Of a stretch of DNA of 64,000 nucleotides, positions 1-7,124 are shown one piece after another. The position numbers were made by a program, and so were the translations under genes. The notes under the pieces were generated by a model that saw only the letters and a list, made by a program, of their open reading frames with translations, was not told the DNA's origin and did no database searches. Each line of letters begins with the position of its first letter. The stretch's first letter is position 1. The DNA is from Streptomyces flavochromogenes (lineage in GTDB: Bacteria > Actinomycetota > Actinomycetes > Streptomycetales > Streptomycetaceae): positions 12,312 through 76,311 of the forward strand of contig NZ_JNZO01000036.1 of NCBI RefSeq assembly GCF_000717595.1, given 5' to 3'.

Positions 1-1495
1 CCCTGGCGGCGGCCGAAGCGTCGATGCCGGGGAGCAGCAGCACGATGCAGCCGCCCTGCACGGTCTTCAGACCGCTGAGGCGGTACGCGTACGACGACGC
101 CCACACCACGGCCCTGCCCTGTTCACCGCCCTCCGGCCGGGCGAGCACGAGCACGTGCGGTCTGCGCAGGTCGACGCCGAGGCGGCGGGCGCGCTGGGCG
201 ATCTGCTGGGGTGCGTGCGGCGGGTCGGCGATGAGGTCGTCGAGGAGTTCGTCGCGGACGGGTCCCTCGGCGACGGCGGTGGAGCGCCGCATGAGGAGGA
301 GGAAGGCGACGGACTGGGCGGCGAGTTCGAGGAGGCGCTCGTCCTCGCCGGTGAGGCCGCCCGCGGCGCGGATGACGAGGCCGCCGAGGTCTTCGGAGCC
401 GGCGATGACGGGGGCGACCCAGGTGTCGTCGTCGGCGAGGACGGGGCGGCGGCGGGCGTGCGCGTCGAGCGAGGCCTTGGCGACGGCCTCCTCGACGAGG
501 CCGGGTATGTCTCCGGCGGTGGCGAGGCAGCGGCCGCCCTGGTCGCGGATCATCACCGTCGCGTCGAGGGCGTCTGCGGCCGCCTTGGCCACGCTGCCCA
601 GGTCCCCGCCGGCGAGCACGAGGTTCATGATCCGGCCGTGGGCCTCGCTGACGTGCCGCATCCGGGTGAGGCTGGTGCGGACCCGGGAGCTGTCCCGTTC
701 GAGTTCGGAGACCTCGGCCCGGGTCCGGTCGAGGAGTCCGGCCTTCTCGACGGCGAGTGCGGCGAGGTCGGCGAGCGCGGTGAGGAGCCCGATCTCCTCG
801 CCGGTGTGGTGGCGGACCCGCCGGTCGGCGCCGTGCAGGACGCCGATGACGGTGTCGCCGCTGCGCAGGGGCGCGGCCATGATCGCGTGGAGGTTCTCGG
901 CGCGCAGGGCCGCTTCGGCGGCCTCGTCGAAGGCGGGTGCGTGGACGCCCGCGTCGAGGGAGCCGGAGGGGGCGAAGCGTTCGTCGGCGAGGTAGTCGGC
1001 GGTCCACACGGCCTCGCCGTGCGACTGGACGGCGCCGCCGAGGCCGTACCCCTCGGCGATCCTCAGGCCGGGGGCGATTCGCGGGCCGCCGGCCTGTCCG
1101 GTGCGGGAGCCCTCGGTGGTGTGGACGTAGCAGGCTCCGTGCGGGCCGCGCAGGGTCACGTACGCCAGGTCGAGGCCGAGGAGCCTGCGGGCTCGGCGGG
1201 TGATCACGCGCAACAGGCTGTCGAGGTCGTACGACAGGGTGAGGTCGCGGGCGGTGTCGGTGAGCGTGGCGAGGCCGGCCTCACGGCGCGCGTCCTGCTC
1301 GCGTCCGGCGTTCACCTCGCCGGCGAGCGCGACGGCCCGTTCGAGGCGGTCGAGTTCCGCTCCTCCGGGGCCGGTGAGCCGGGCCTCGTCGAGGAGGGCG
1401 TCGAAGTGCGCGGGCGGGGCCTGCCGTGCCAGCAGTTCGAGGACCGTGAGCAGCGCGTCGGCACCACCGGCTCCGTCCGCGCCGTGCAAGGTCAT
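1..1495 (-). CDS. GAF-domain transcriptional regulator of PucR/CdaR type (C-terminus outside window)
   Basis: The frame runs open from an ATG at 1495 to the left edge (498 codons). A GAF domain lies at about residues 80-235 (conserved stretch LLRVITRRARRLLGLDLAYV and APLRSGDTVIGVLHGADRR), followed by a helical linker and a CdaR-like region (residues about 260-490). Family members carry a PucR-type helix-turn-helix at the C-terminus, which would lie beyond the window, so the DNA-binding part is inferred. GAF domains bind small ligands; none can be named here. The start is preceded by GGGGGACGGGG, and a TTGACC/TAGTTT promoter lies about 60 bases upstream. It follows the SARP gene on the same strand, but its own promoter makes separate transcription likely. 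Confidence 0.85.
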   Translation of the reverse strand, partial: MTLHGADGAGGADALLTVLELLARQAPPAHFDALLDEARLTGPGGAELDRLERAVALAGEVNAGREQDARREAGLATLTDTARDLTLSYDLDSLLRVITRRARRLLGLDLAYVTLRGPHGACYVHTTEGSRTGQAGGPRIAPGLRIAEGYGLGGAVQSHGEAVWTADYLADERFAPSGSLDAGVHAPAFDEAAEAALRAENLHAIMAAPLRSGDTVIGVLHGADRRVRHHTGEEIGLLTALADLAALAVEKAGLLDRTRAEVSELERDSSRVRTSLTRMRHVSEAHGRIMNLVLAGGDLGSVAKAAADALDATVMIRDQGGRCLATAGDIPGLVEEAVAKASLDAHARRRPVLADDDTWVAPVIAGSEDLGGLVIRAAGGLTGEDERLLELAAQSVAFLLLMRRSTAVAEGPVRDELLDDLIADPPHAPQQIAQRARRLGVDLRRPHVLVLARPEGGEQGRAVVWASSYAYRLSGLKTVQGGCIVLLLPGIDASAAAR

Positions 1496-1557
1496 GGCCC
1501 CGTCCCCCGTTGTCGAACGAAATCGGGCACCTGGGAGGAAACCCGTACTGCTCGCCG

Positions 1558-1586
1558 AAACTAATTCGGCTTCGGGAGTCGGTCAA
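1558..1586 (-). promoter_or_regulatory. Candidate sigma-70-type promoter of the GAF regulator
   Basis: Read on the minus strand: TTGACC (1586-1581), 17-base spacer, TAGTTT (1563-1558). A start near 1551 would give a leader of about 55 bases before the ATG at 1495. Only sequence resemblance supports this. Confidence 0.5.
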
Positions 1587-1619
1587 CGGTGAGTTGCCGC
1601 ACTTCGTTCCCGGTGAAGA

Positions 1620-1663
1620 CCCCGGGAGGCGTCCGGCTGGTCAGGCCGGCCGTCCTCCGGGGG
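1620..1663. terminator. Imperfect hairpin downstream of the SARP gene
   Basis: CCCCGGGAGG pairs with CCTCCGGGG about 25 bases later with one mismatch, just past the SARP stop codon at 1709. There is no T-tract. It may be a weak factor-independent terminator. Confidence 0.35.
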
Positions 1664-1708
1664 CTGTCGTGTCGATCGCGCGGCATCGTTCCGGGCCGCG
1701 CCGGGCGG

Positions 1709-2590
1709 TCAGCCCACGGATCCCGCCGGTACGAGCCGGGCGCGCGCGGGGCTGAACTGGGCCGGGATGCGGGGCGCGTAGAGGGGGCGGACCTCGGTGT
1801 CCCGTACGGCGAGGACCGAGCGCTGGAGGCGCCGCAGCCGCGCCGAGGGCTCCATGCCGCTCTCCCCCTTGAGGGCCGCGCGCAGCCGCTCGTACACGGT
1901 GAGGGCCTCGTCGTACTGGCCGCAGCGCAGCAGGGCCACCATGTAGTGGGCGTGGAGGGGCTCGTTGGTGCGGTAGCGGGCGACGAGTCCGGAGAGTTCG
2001 GAGACGAGTTCGGCGTGCCGGCCGAGGCCCAACTGGGCTTCCACCCACTGGTCGAGGACGCTGAGCCGCGAGGTTTCGAGCCGCTCGACCTCTCTGCGGA
2101 GACGGGGTCCGGCGGCGACTCCCGCGTAGGGTTCGCCGCGCCACAGGGCGAGTGCCTCGCCGAGGCGGAGCGCGGCGCGGTCGAGGTCGCCGGCCTCCAT
2201 GGCGCGGTATCCGGCGCCGGCCGCCCGCTCGAACTGCCGGACGTCGTTGGTGCCGCCGCCGGTGTCGAGCCGGTAGCCGCCGGGCTGGGAGACGAGGATC
2301 GCGTCGGCGGTGCGCCGGTCGGACCAGCCGGGCCCGGGCTCGGCCGACGGTGCGCCGCGCAGCGCGCCGGTGATGAGGATGCGCAACTCGGCTATGTGGG
2401 CCTGGAGTTCGGCGCGCGCGGCGCGCGGCGCACCGGACGGCCACAGCTCCTCGGTGAGCACCGTCACGGGGACGACCTGGTCGGCACTGGCCGTGAGCAG
2501 GGCGAGGAGCTGCCGGGGCGCGGCGGCTGTCGGCGTGATCGACACCCCGTGCTCACGTACCGACAGTCCCCCCAGAATCCGGACGTCCAC
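1709..2590 (-). CDS. SARP-family (AfsR/DnrI-like) transcriptional activator
   Basis: This is a 293-residue protein of the compact SARP class. An OmpR-type winged helix-turn-helix occupies residues 1-95 (VDVRILGGLSV start, LLALLTASADQVVPVTVLTE), and a bacterial transcriptional activation domain (BTAD) occupies about 105-255 (RAMEAGDLDRAALRLGEAL, then tetratricopeptide-like helices). SARPs recruit RNA polymerase to antibiotic or regulatory gene promoters by binding direct repeats. I chose the GTG at 2590 because GGAGGGGG sits just upstream and the protein then begins with the canonical SARP N-terminus; a longer frame to 2698 has no good ribosome site. No biosynthetic cluster is visible beside it, so its target is unknown. 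Confidence 0.9.
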   Translation of the reverse strand: MDVRILGGLSVREHGVSITPTAAAPRQLLALLTASADQVVPVTVLTEELWPSGAPRAARAELQAHIAELRILITGALRGAPSAEPGPGWSDRRTADAILVSQPGGYRLDTGGGTNDVRQFERAAGAGYRAMEAGDLDRAALRLGEALALWRGEPYAGVAAGPRLRREVERLETSRLSVLDQWVEAQLGLGRHAELVSELSGLVARYRTNEPLHAHYMVALLRCGQYDEALTVYERLRAALKGESGMEPSARLRRLQRSVLAVRDTEVRPLYAPRIPAQFSPARARLVPAGSVG

Positions 2591-3000
2591 CTTGCCCCCT
2601 CCATGCCTGTGCGGTGTCAGCGCGCGGGATGACTCTCGATGATTAGAAAAGACCCCCGTAGGCATGTCAATAAGAAACCGGAGGGTACGGAAACCCAACC
2701 CGGGATATCGGGGTGATTCACCCCCTTTGGGTGGCTATAAGGGCGTAGGATTTTCGTCACTGGCGCAGACCAACGCACACCCGAAGACTGTTTCCGGACT
2801 CGTAGGTACGCTTTCGCGGGACCCTTGTGGAGGGTGAAGAGGCCGACACGCACGAGTTCACGCCAGAAACCGTCCGCCGGGTACGGTTTCGCGGCCGGCG
2901 GGCTCCGGGGTCGGTCGGCCGAGCGGCCCGTCGGGGCCGCCCGACGGACCGGGGGGGCGGGAGGGCCGAAGGACGCGGGAGGGGGCGCGGGGCGGGCGCC
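2591..3000. other. Non-coding stretch upstream of the SARP gene
   Basis: I see no convincing gene in these 410 bases. They hold the SARP promoter (2642-2670), an odd palindrome with GGGGTGA and TCACCCC arms around one T (2710-2724), a hairpin with GAAACCGT/ACGGTTTC arms (2866-2890), and a hairpin with CCGTCGGG/CCCGACGG arms (2928-2947). The last two could terminate transcription of the DUF1772 gene, which ends at 3001 on the minus strand. Confidence 0.6.
2642..2670 (-). promoter_or_regulatory. Near-consensus promoter of the SARP gene
   Basis: On the minus strand TTGACA (2670-2665) is followed by a 17-base spacer and TCTAAT (2647-2642). A transcript starting near 2635 would have a leader of about 45 bases. 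This is one of the best housekeeping-type promoter matches in the window and lies in locally AT-rich DNA. Confidence 0.65.
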
Positions 3001-3468
3001 CTAGACGACGGCGGCGGCGGTCAGCAGGCCGAAGGCGACCACGATCAGGAGCGTGCGGACACGGTGGAAACCGTTCCAGCGCTTCTCGAAGGCGGCCCGG
3101 ACGGCCGACGGCTCGTCACCCGTGGTCTCCGACGCGGCCAGCGCGTTGTTGAGCGGGATGTTGCCGCCGATGGTGACCGCGTGGTTGAGGGCCGCGCACA
3201 CGAGCCCCGCGAGCACGAGCCACTTCTGGGTGTCCGTCCGGCCGTCGACGGGGACGAAGAACGCGGCGACGGGGAAGGCGACCACCCCGAGGAAGACGAT
3301 CAGGAACACGCCCCTCGGGACGGCTTCGTTGATCCGGCGCATCGCGGTGACGAACTCGGCGTCCGTCAGACGGGCGAGCGCGGGCATGATCCCGGTCTGG
3401 AAGATCAGCATGAAACCGGCGTACAGGCCGGTGCATCCGATGGCGAGGGCGAGCAGCAGGGAGGCCAT
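3001..3468 (-). CDS. DUF1772 (anthrone oxygenase-like) membrane protein
   Basis: The 155-residue protein has about four membrane helices (residues 2-22, 45-70, 80-100, 130-150) and the DUF1772 pattern FQTGIMPAL and GNIPLNNALA. Some relatives in polyketide clusters are described as anthrone oxygenases, but most Streptomyces members have no known role and no polyketide genes are visible here. I chose the ATG at 3468, which removes ten unlikely hydrophilic residues of the longer frame. It starts 33 bases after the stop of the von Willebrand lipoprotein gene on the same strand, so the two may be cotranscribed. Confidence 0.8.
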   Translation of the reverse strand: MASLLLALAIGCTGLYAGFMLIFQTGIMPALARLTDAEFVTAMRRINEAVPRGVFLIVFLGVVAFPVAAFFVPVDGRTDTQKWLVLAGLVCAALNHAVTIGGNIPLNNALAASETTGDEPSAVRAAFEKRWNGFHRVRTLLIVVAFGLLTAAAVV

Positions 3469-3501
3469 GCGGCCATTCTCACCCGCTGCCCGCCCCACGC
3501 G

Positions 3502-5112
3502 TCAGCTGTACGGGTCGCCGGATTTCAACTCCCCTTCGCGCGTGGGCCCTTCGCTCGGTCCGCGGAGTCCGTTGGCCTGCCGTACGGCGTCCGCCAGCTC
3601 CCGCACCACCGCCGAACCCGACCGGCCGGCGATCGACTCGGCGCGCTCCGCCAGTGCCGGAAGACCCGGGGCGCCCGGCAGGTCGCCGCCCCGCAGAGAG
3701 TCCGCGAAGTAGGCGGTGATCGCCGTCAGTTGCAGACTGTCGTGCCCGCCGGCCCACAGGTCACCGGCGAGGGCGGCCGTGCCGACCGAGCCGGACCGCT
3801 CGTGGGGCGCGCGCGTGGCCGGGTCGAGCCAGCGGACGGTGGCGGTGGCCACCGGACCGGTCGCCCCGGCCCTGGTCCTGACCGCGTACAGCGCGGTGAC
3901 CGTGTGACCGGCACCGACCTCACCGCCGTCGACCCGGTCGTTCCGGAAGTCCTCGTCGGCGACCTCACGGTTCTCGTAGCCGATCAGCCGGAACCTCTCG
4001 ACGGTCCGCCGGTCGAAGGAGACCTGCGCCTTGGCGTCCCGCGCGCGCAGCTCGACATGGGCGGGCAGCTGATCGACGAAGACCTTGCGGGCCTGCGCGG
4101 AGTCGGAGACGTACGTGGTCTGGCCGTCGCCCCGGTCGGCGAGCCGCTCCATGAGCGCGTCGCCGTAGTCGCTGCCCACGCCGACGCCGAAGAGGGTGAT
4201 CCCGTACCGCTTCCGCTCGGCGTCGATGCGCTCCAGGATCGTCCCGGCCTCGGTGGCGCCGGTGTTGGCGAGCGCGTCGGAGAGCAGCACGACCCGGTTG
4301 GTGGCGCCCTCGCGGTGGCCTTCGACGGCCACGTCGTAGCCGGTGCGGACACCCGCCTCGAGATTGGTGGAGGAGCTCGTCGCGAGGGAGTCCACCACCT
4401 CGCGGATCCGGCCGCGGGCATCGCCCACCCTGGTCAGCGGCAGCCGGGTCTCGGCCTGGTCGCTGAAGGTGACGACGCCGATCGAGTCGTCGTCGCGGAG
4501 CTCGTCGGCGAGCAGTCCGAGCGACTCCTTGACCAGGTCGAGCCGGCCAGGCTCGGCCATCGAGCCGGAGACGTCGACGACGAAGGTGAGGGCGGCGGGC
4601 GGGCGTTCGCCGCCGCGGTCCGCAGCGCGCGTGGCGAGGCCGACCCTGACCAGGGACCAGCCGTCCTGACCGGCGCGGGCCCCGTCGAGGGTCACACTGA
4701 AGCCGTTGTCCTCCGGACGCGGGTAGTCGGGACGGAAGCTGTTGACGAACTCCTCGGGGCGCACGGTCGCCGGGTCGGGCAGCCTCCCCTCGGCGAGGGT
4801 GCGGCGGGCGTAGCCGTACGAGGCGGTGTCCACGTCCAGGGCGAAGGTGGAGAGGTAGTCCGCGGCGGGCGCGGAGGACGGCCGCCGGTCCTCCGCGGCG
4901 CCCTCGGCTCCCTCGGGGTTCACGGTGCCCGCTCCCCCGTCGGGGGCCGCCGGGGCGGTCCGGCCGCCCTCCCCCTTGGCCCGGTCCGCGCTGCTTCGTT
5001 CGCCGCCCGCGCCGCAGCCCCCGACGGCCAGTCCGGCCGCCAGCAGAGCCGCGACGGTGGCCGAGAACCGGGCCCGGCGACGTCCTGCCGCCGTCTTGTC
5101 CTGTCGTCCCAT
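3502..5112 (-). CDS. von Willebrand factor type A lipoprotein (YfbK-like)
   Basis: This is a 536-residue exported lipoprotein. The N-terminus is RRRARFSATVAALLAAGLAV followed by GGC, a lipobox-type end. The order is a vWF N-terminal domain (AFALDVDTASYGYARRTL region), a VWA domain with the MIDAS signature DVSGSM, and a DUF3520-like C-terminal domain ending in short helices. VWA domains with an intact metal site mediate protein binding, so this is probably an extracytoplasmic scaffold or adhesion factor; the partner is unknown. The ATG at 5112 follows GAGGGGGAGATGAC. It is divergent from the LuxR-type gene at 5329. Confidence 0.85.
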   Translation of the reverse strand: MGRQDKTAAGRRRARFSATVAALLAAGLAVGGCGAGGERSSADRAKGEGGRTAPAAPDGGAGTVNPEGAEGAAEDRRPSSAPAADYLSTFALDVDTASYGYARRTLAEGRLPDPATVRPEEFVNSFRPDYPRPEDNGFSVTLDGARAGQDGWSLVRVGLATRAADRGGERPPAALTFVVDVSGSMAEPGRLDLVKESLGLLADELRDDDSIGVVTFSDQAETRLPLTRVGDARGRIREVVDSLATSSSTNLEAGVRTGYDVAVEGHREGATNRVVLLSDALANTGATEAGTILERIDAERKRYGITLFGVGVGSDYGDALMERLADRGDGQTTYVSDSAQARKVFVDQLPAHVELRARDAKAQVSFDRRTVERFRLIGYENREVADEDFRNDRVDGGEVGAGHTVTALYAVRTRAGATGPVATATVRWLDPATRAPHERSGSVGTAALAGDLWAGGHDSLQLTAITAYFADSLRGGDLPGAPGLPALAERAESIAGRSGSAVVRELADAVRQANGLRGPSEGPTREGELKSGDPYS

Positions 5113-5328
5113 GTCATCTCCCCCTCTTGGTAAGCCACTTGTGAATGTGACGAACGAGAGGCCCGCTGGGAGCAGTCGAAGGAGTTGCGGATGGATCTCG
5201 ATGCGGCAACGGCGATCGGGGGGGACGACGTGTGGCATGGAGTCGCCATCCTTCTCAACAGGGGTTGTCACCGTGTGCAGTCACATGCGTACATGGAGTG
5301 GACATCGATCGGGCGGGGGTGGTCAGCG

Positions 5329-6048
5329 GTGGCAGAGAGCGCAGGCTCCGTGATGCTCGCCCGTTCGGCGATGAACCGGGCCGCGACCGAGGGACAGCGG
5401 CCCGCGGGGCGCCCGGTCCGGGGTGCGCGGCGCATCAGCGCGGCGCTCGCCGGGCTGGCCGCTTCCACGCGGTACGAGTTGCTGACCTTCGACGACCCGG
5501 TCGCGTCGGCGGCCTGCGCGATCCCCGAGCCGTTCCTGGAGCTGGCGGAGGCCTGCATGCGGGCGGCGGCGGAGCGGGCCGGCGACGTCCGGCGGATCGT
5601 GCCGCGGCACGCGCTGCCCCACATCGAGGGCGGGCTCCGGATCCCCGGCCGGGCCCGGCTCGCGGAGGCCATCCCGTTCAAGATGATCGTCGTCGACCGG
5701 ACCGTGGCCGCGGTCCCGCTCGACCTGGAGCTGCTCTACAACGGGCTGTTGCTGATCCGCGACCCGGTGGTGGTGCAGGCCCTCGCCCGGGCGCATCACG
5801 CCTGCTGGGCGACGGCCGAGGAGCTGACGTACGCGCCACCGCCCCCGCGGCCGCCGTGCGATCTGCCGCCACAGCTGCGTCCGGTGCTCGACGCCCTGCT
5901 GTCGGGGGTCACGGACGAGACGGCGGCGGCCCGGCTCGGCATGTCCGCCCGGACGTACAGCCGGCGGGTGGGCGAGCTGATGGCCGCCCTCGGCACGACG
6001 AGCCGCTTCCGCGCGGGCGCGGAAGCGGCTCGAAGGGGGTGGCTGTGA
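5329..6048 (+). CDS. LuxR-type helix-turn-helix transcriptional regulator
   Basis: The protein is about 239 residues from the GTG at 5329, chosen for GGGGGTGG upstream; an ATG at 5353 is also possible. The first two thirds (RYELLTFDDPVA onward, about residues 40-165) resemble the phospholipase-D-like sensor half seen in TrmB/HTH regulators of Streptomyces. The C-terminal 60 residues form a LuxR-type HTH (VTDETAAARLGMSARTYSRR). It has no receiver domain, so it is not a classical response regulator. It is divergent from the VWA lipoprotein and convergent with the ABC transporter operon; the regulated genes are unknown. Confidence 0.75.
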   Translation: MAESAGSVMLARSAMNRAATEGQRPAGRPVRGARRISAALAGLAASTRYELLTFDDPVASAACAIPEPFLELAEACMRAAAERAGDVRRIVPRHALPHIEGGLRIPGRARLAEAIPFKMIVVDRTVAAVPLDLELLYNGLLLIRDPVVVQALARAHHACWATAEELTYAPPPPRPPCDLPPQLRPVLDALLSGVTDETAAARLGMSARTYSRRVGELMAALGTTSRFRAGAEAARRGWL

Positions 6049-6061
6049 GCAGAAGACGCTA

Positions 6062-6171
6062 GGCCTTTCGTCACCTTCCCGTCGTCGCCCGAAGGGCGGC
6101 CGCGCGTGCCTGGGGCACCTCCCGGCGGAGCCGGGAGCGTCGCGGGGCGGACGGGACGGTGACGAAAGGCC
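6062..6171. repeat. 110-base inverted-repeat element enclosing three hairpins (probable bidirectional terminator)
   Basis: Positions 6062-6083 pair with 6150-6171 over 22 bases with a single mismatch. Three smaller perfect hairpins lie inside: CGCCC/GGGCG, GTGCC/GGCAC and CTCCCGGC/GCCGGGAG. It occupies nearly all the gap between two converging genes (ends 6048 and 6231). The inner hairpin sequences resemble short repeats common between Streptomyces genes, from memory. Confidence 0.6.
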
Positions 6172-6230
6172 CCAGGGCCCCGGCCGGGAGAGCCGGTGAC
6201 CTGTGCCGGTCGGGAGTCGCCGGTCGGGGC

Positions 6231-7124
6231 CTACGACACGATGTCCTTGCGGGCGAAGCCGCGGAAGGCGAGCGCGAAGAGGACGAGGGCGTACGTCAGT
6301 GAGATCGCCGTGCCCTTCACCATGCCGCCCCACTCCAGCTGCGGCTGGAGCGCGTCGATCCAGGCGAACTGCCAGTGCGCGGGCAGGTACTCGCGCCAGT
6401 CGCCGAGCGCGGTGACGGCGTCCAGGACGTTGCCGACGATCGTCAGGCCGACGGCTCCGCCGACCGCGCCGAGCGGGGCGTCGGTGCGGGTGGAGAGCCA
6501 GAAGGCCAGTCCTGCGGTGACCAGTTGGGAGGCGAAGACGAAGGCGACGGCGATGCCGATGCGGAGCACCGCGTCCCCGGCGGGCACGGCGCCGCCGGTG
6601 GGCAGTCGGAGCGGTCCCCAGCCGTAGGCGACCGTGCCCACGGCCAGGGCGACGAGCGGCAGCAGGATCATCGCGGCCGCGCTGTAGGCGAGGGCGACCG
6701 TCAGTTTGGAGGCGAGGAGCCGGGACCGGGGCACGGGCGCGGCAAGCAGGTAGCGCAGGGAGGACCAGCTCGCCTCGGAGGCGACGGTGTCCCCGCAGAA
6801 CAGCGCGACCGGGACGACGAGGAGGAACCCGGCCGAGACGAAGAGGCTGGTCGCGGCGAAGTTGGCGCCGGAGGCGGTCGCCGTGTCCATCAGGGTGATG
6901 CGGCCGTTGCGGCCGCCGTCCTGGTCGCCGCCGATCGCGAAGGCGATCAGCAGGACGAAGGGCAGGGCCACCAGGATGCCGCCCATGATCAGGGTGCGGC
7001 GGCGCTTCCACTGGCGCAGGGCCTCGACGCGCAGCGGCAGGGTGCGTCCGGCCCGGTAGCCGGGGGCGGACTCCACGGGCGCCGCCGTCGCGGGAGCCGT
7101 GGGGGTGTCGAGCAGCGGGCTCAT
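6231..7124 (-). CDS. ABC transporter permease
   Basis: The 297-residue membrane protein has about six helices: one near residues 45-65, then a cluster from about 100 to the C-terminus. It resembles ABC-2 type permeases of the kind that pair with a single ATPase. Its ATG at 7124 overlaps the stop of the peptidase-ATPase fusion gene by four bases (ATGA), showing translational coupling and that the fusion protein's ATPase domain is its partner. The substrate is unknown; export is the usual direction for this class. A hydrophilic loop around residues 70-85 contains IGGDQDGGRNG. Confidence 0.85.
   Translation of the reverse strand: MSPLLDTPTAPATAAPVESAPGYRAGRTLPLRVEALRQWKRRRTLIMGGILVALPFVLLIAFAIGGDQDGGRNGRITLMDTATASGANFAATSLFVSAGFLLVVPVALFCGDTVASEASWSSLRYLLAAPVPRSRLLASKLTVALAYSAAAMILLPLVALAVGTVAYGWGPLRLPTGGAVPAGDAVLRIGIAVAFVFASQLVTAGLAFWLSTRTDAPLGAVGGAVGLTIVGNVLDAVTALGDWREYLPAHWQFAWIDALQPQLEWGGMVKGTAISLTYALVLFALAFRGFARKDIVS

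Noticed and set aside
2617..2853. A 78-codon minus-strand frame upstream of the SARP gene
   Set aside because: It spans the SARP promoter and two hairpins, lacks a ribosome site and has no recognisable protein character.
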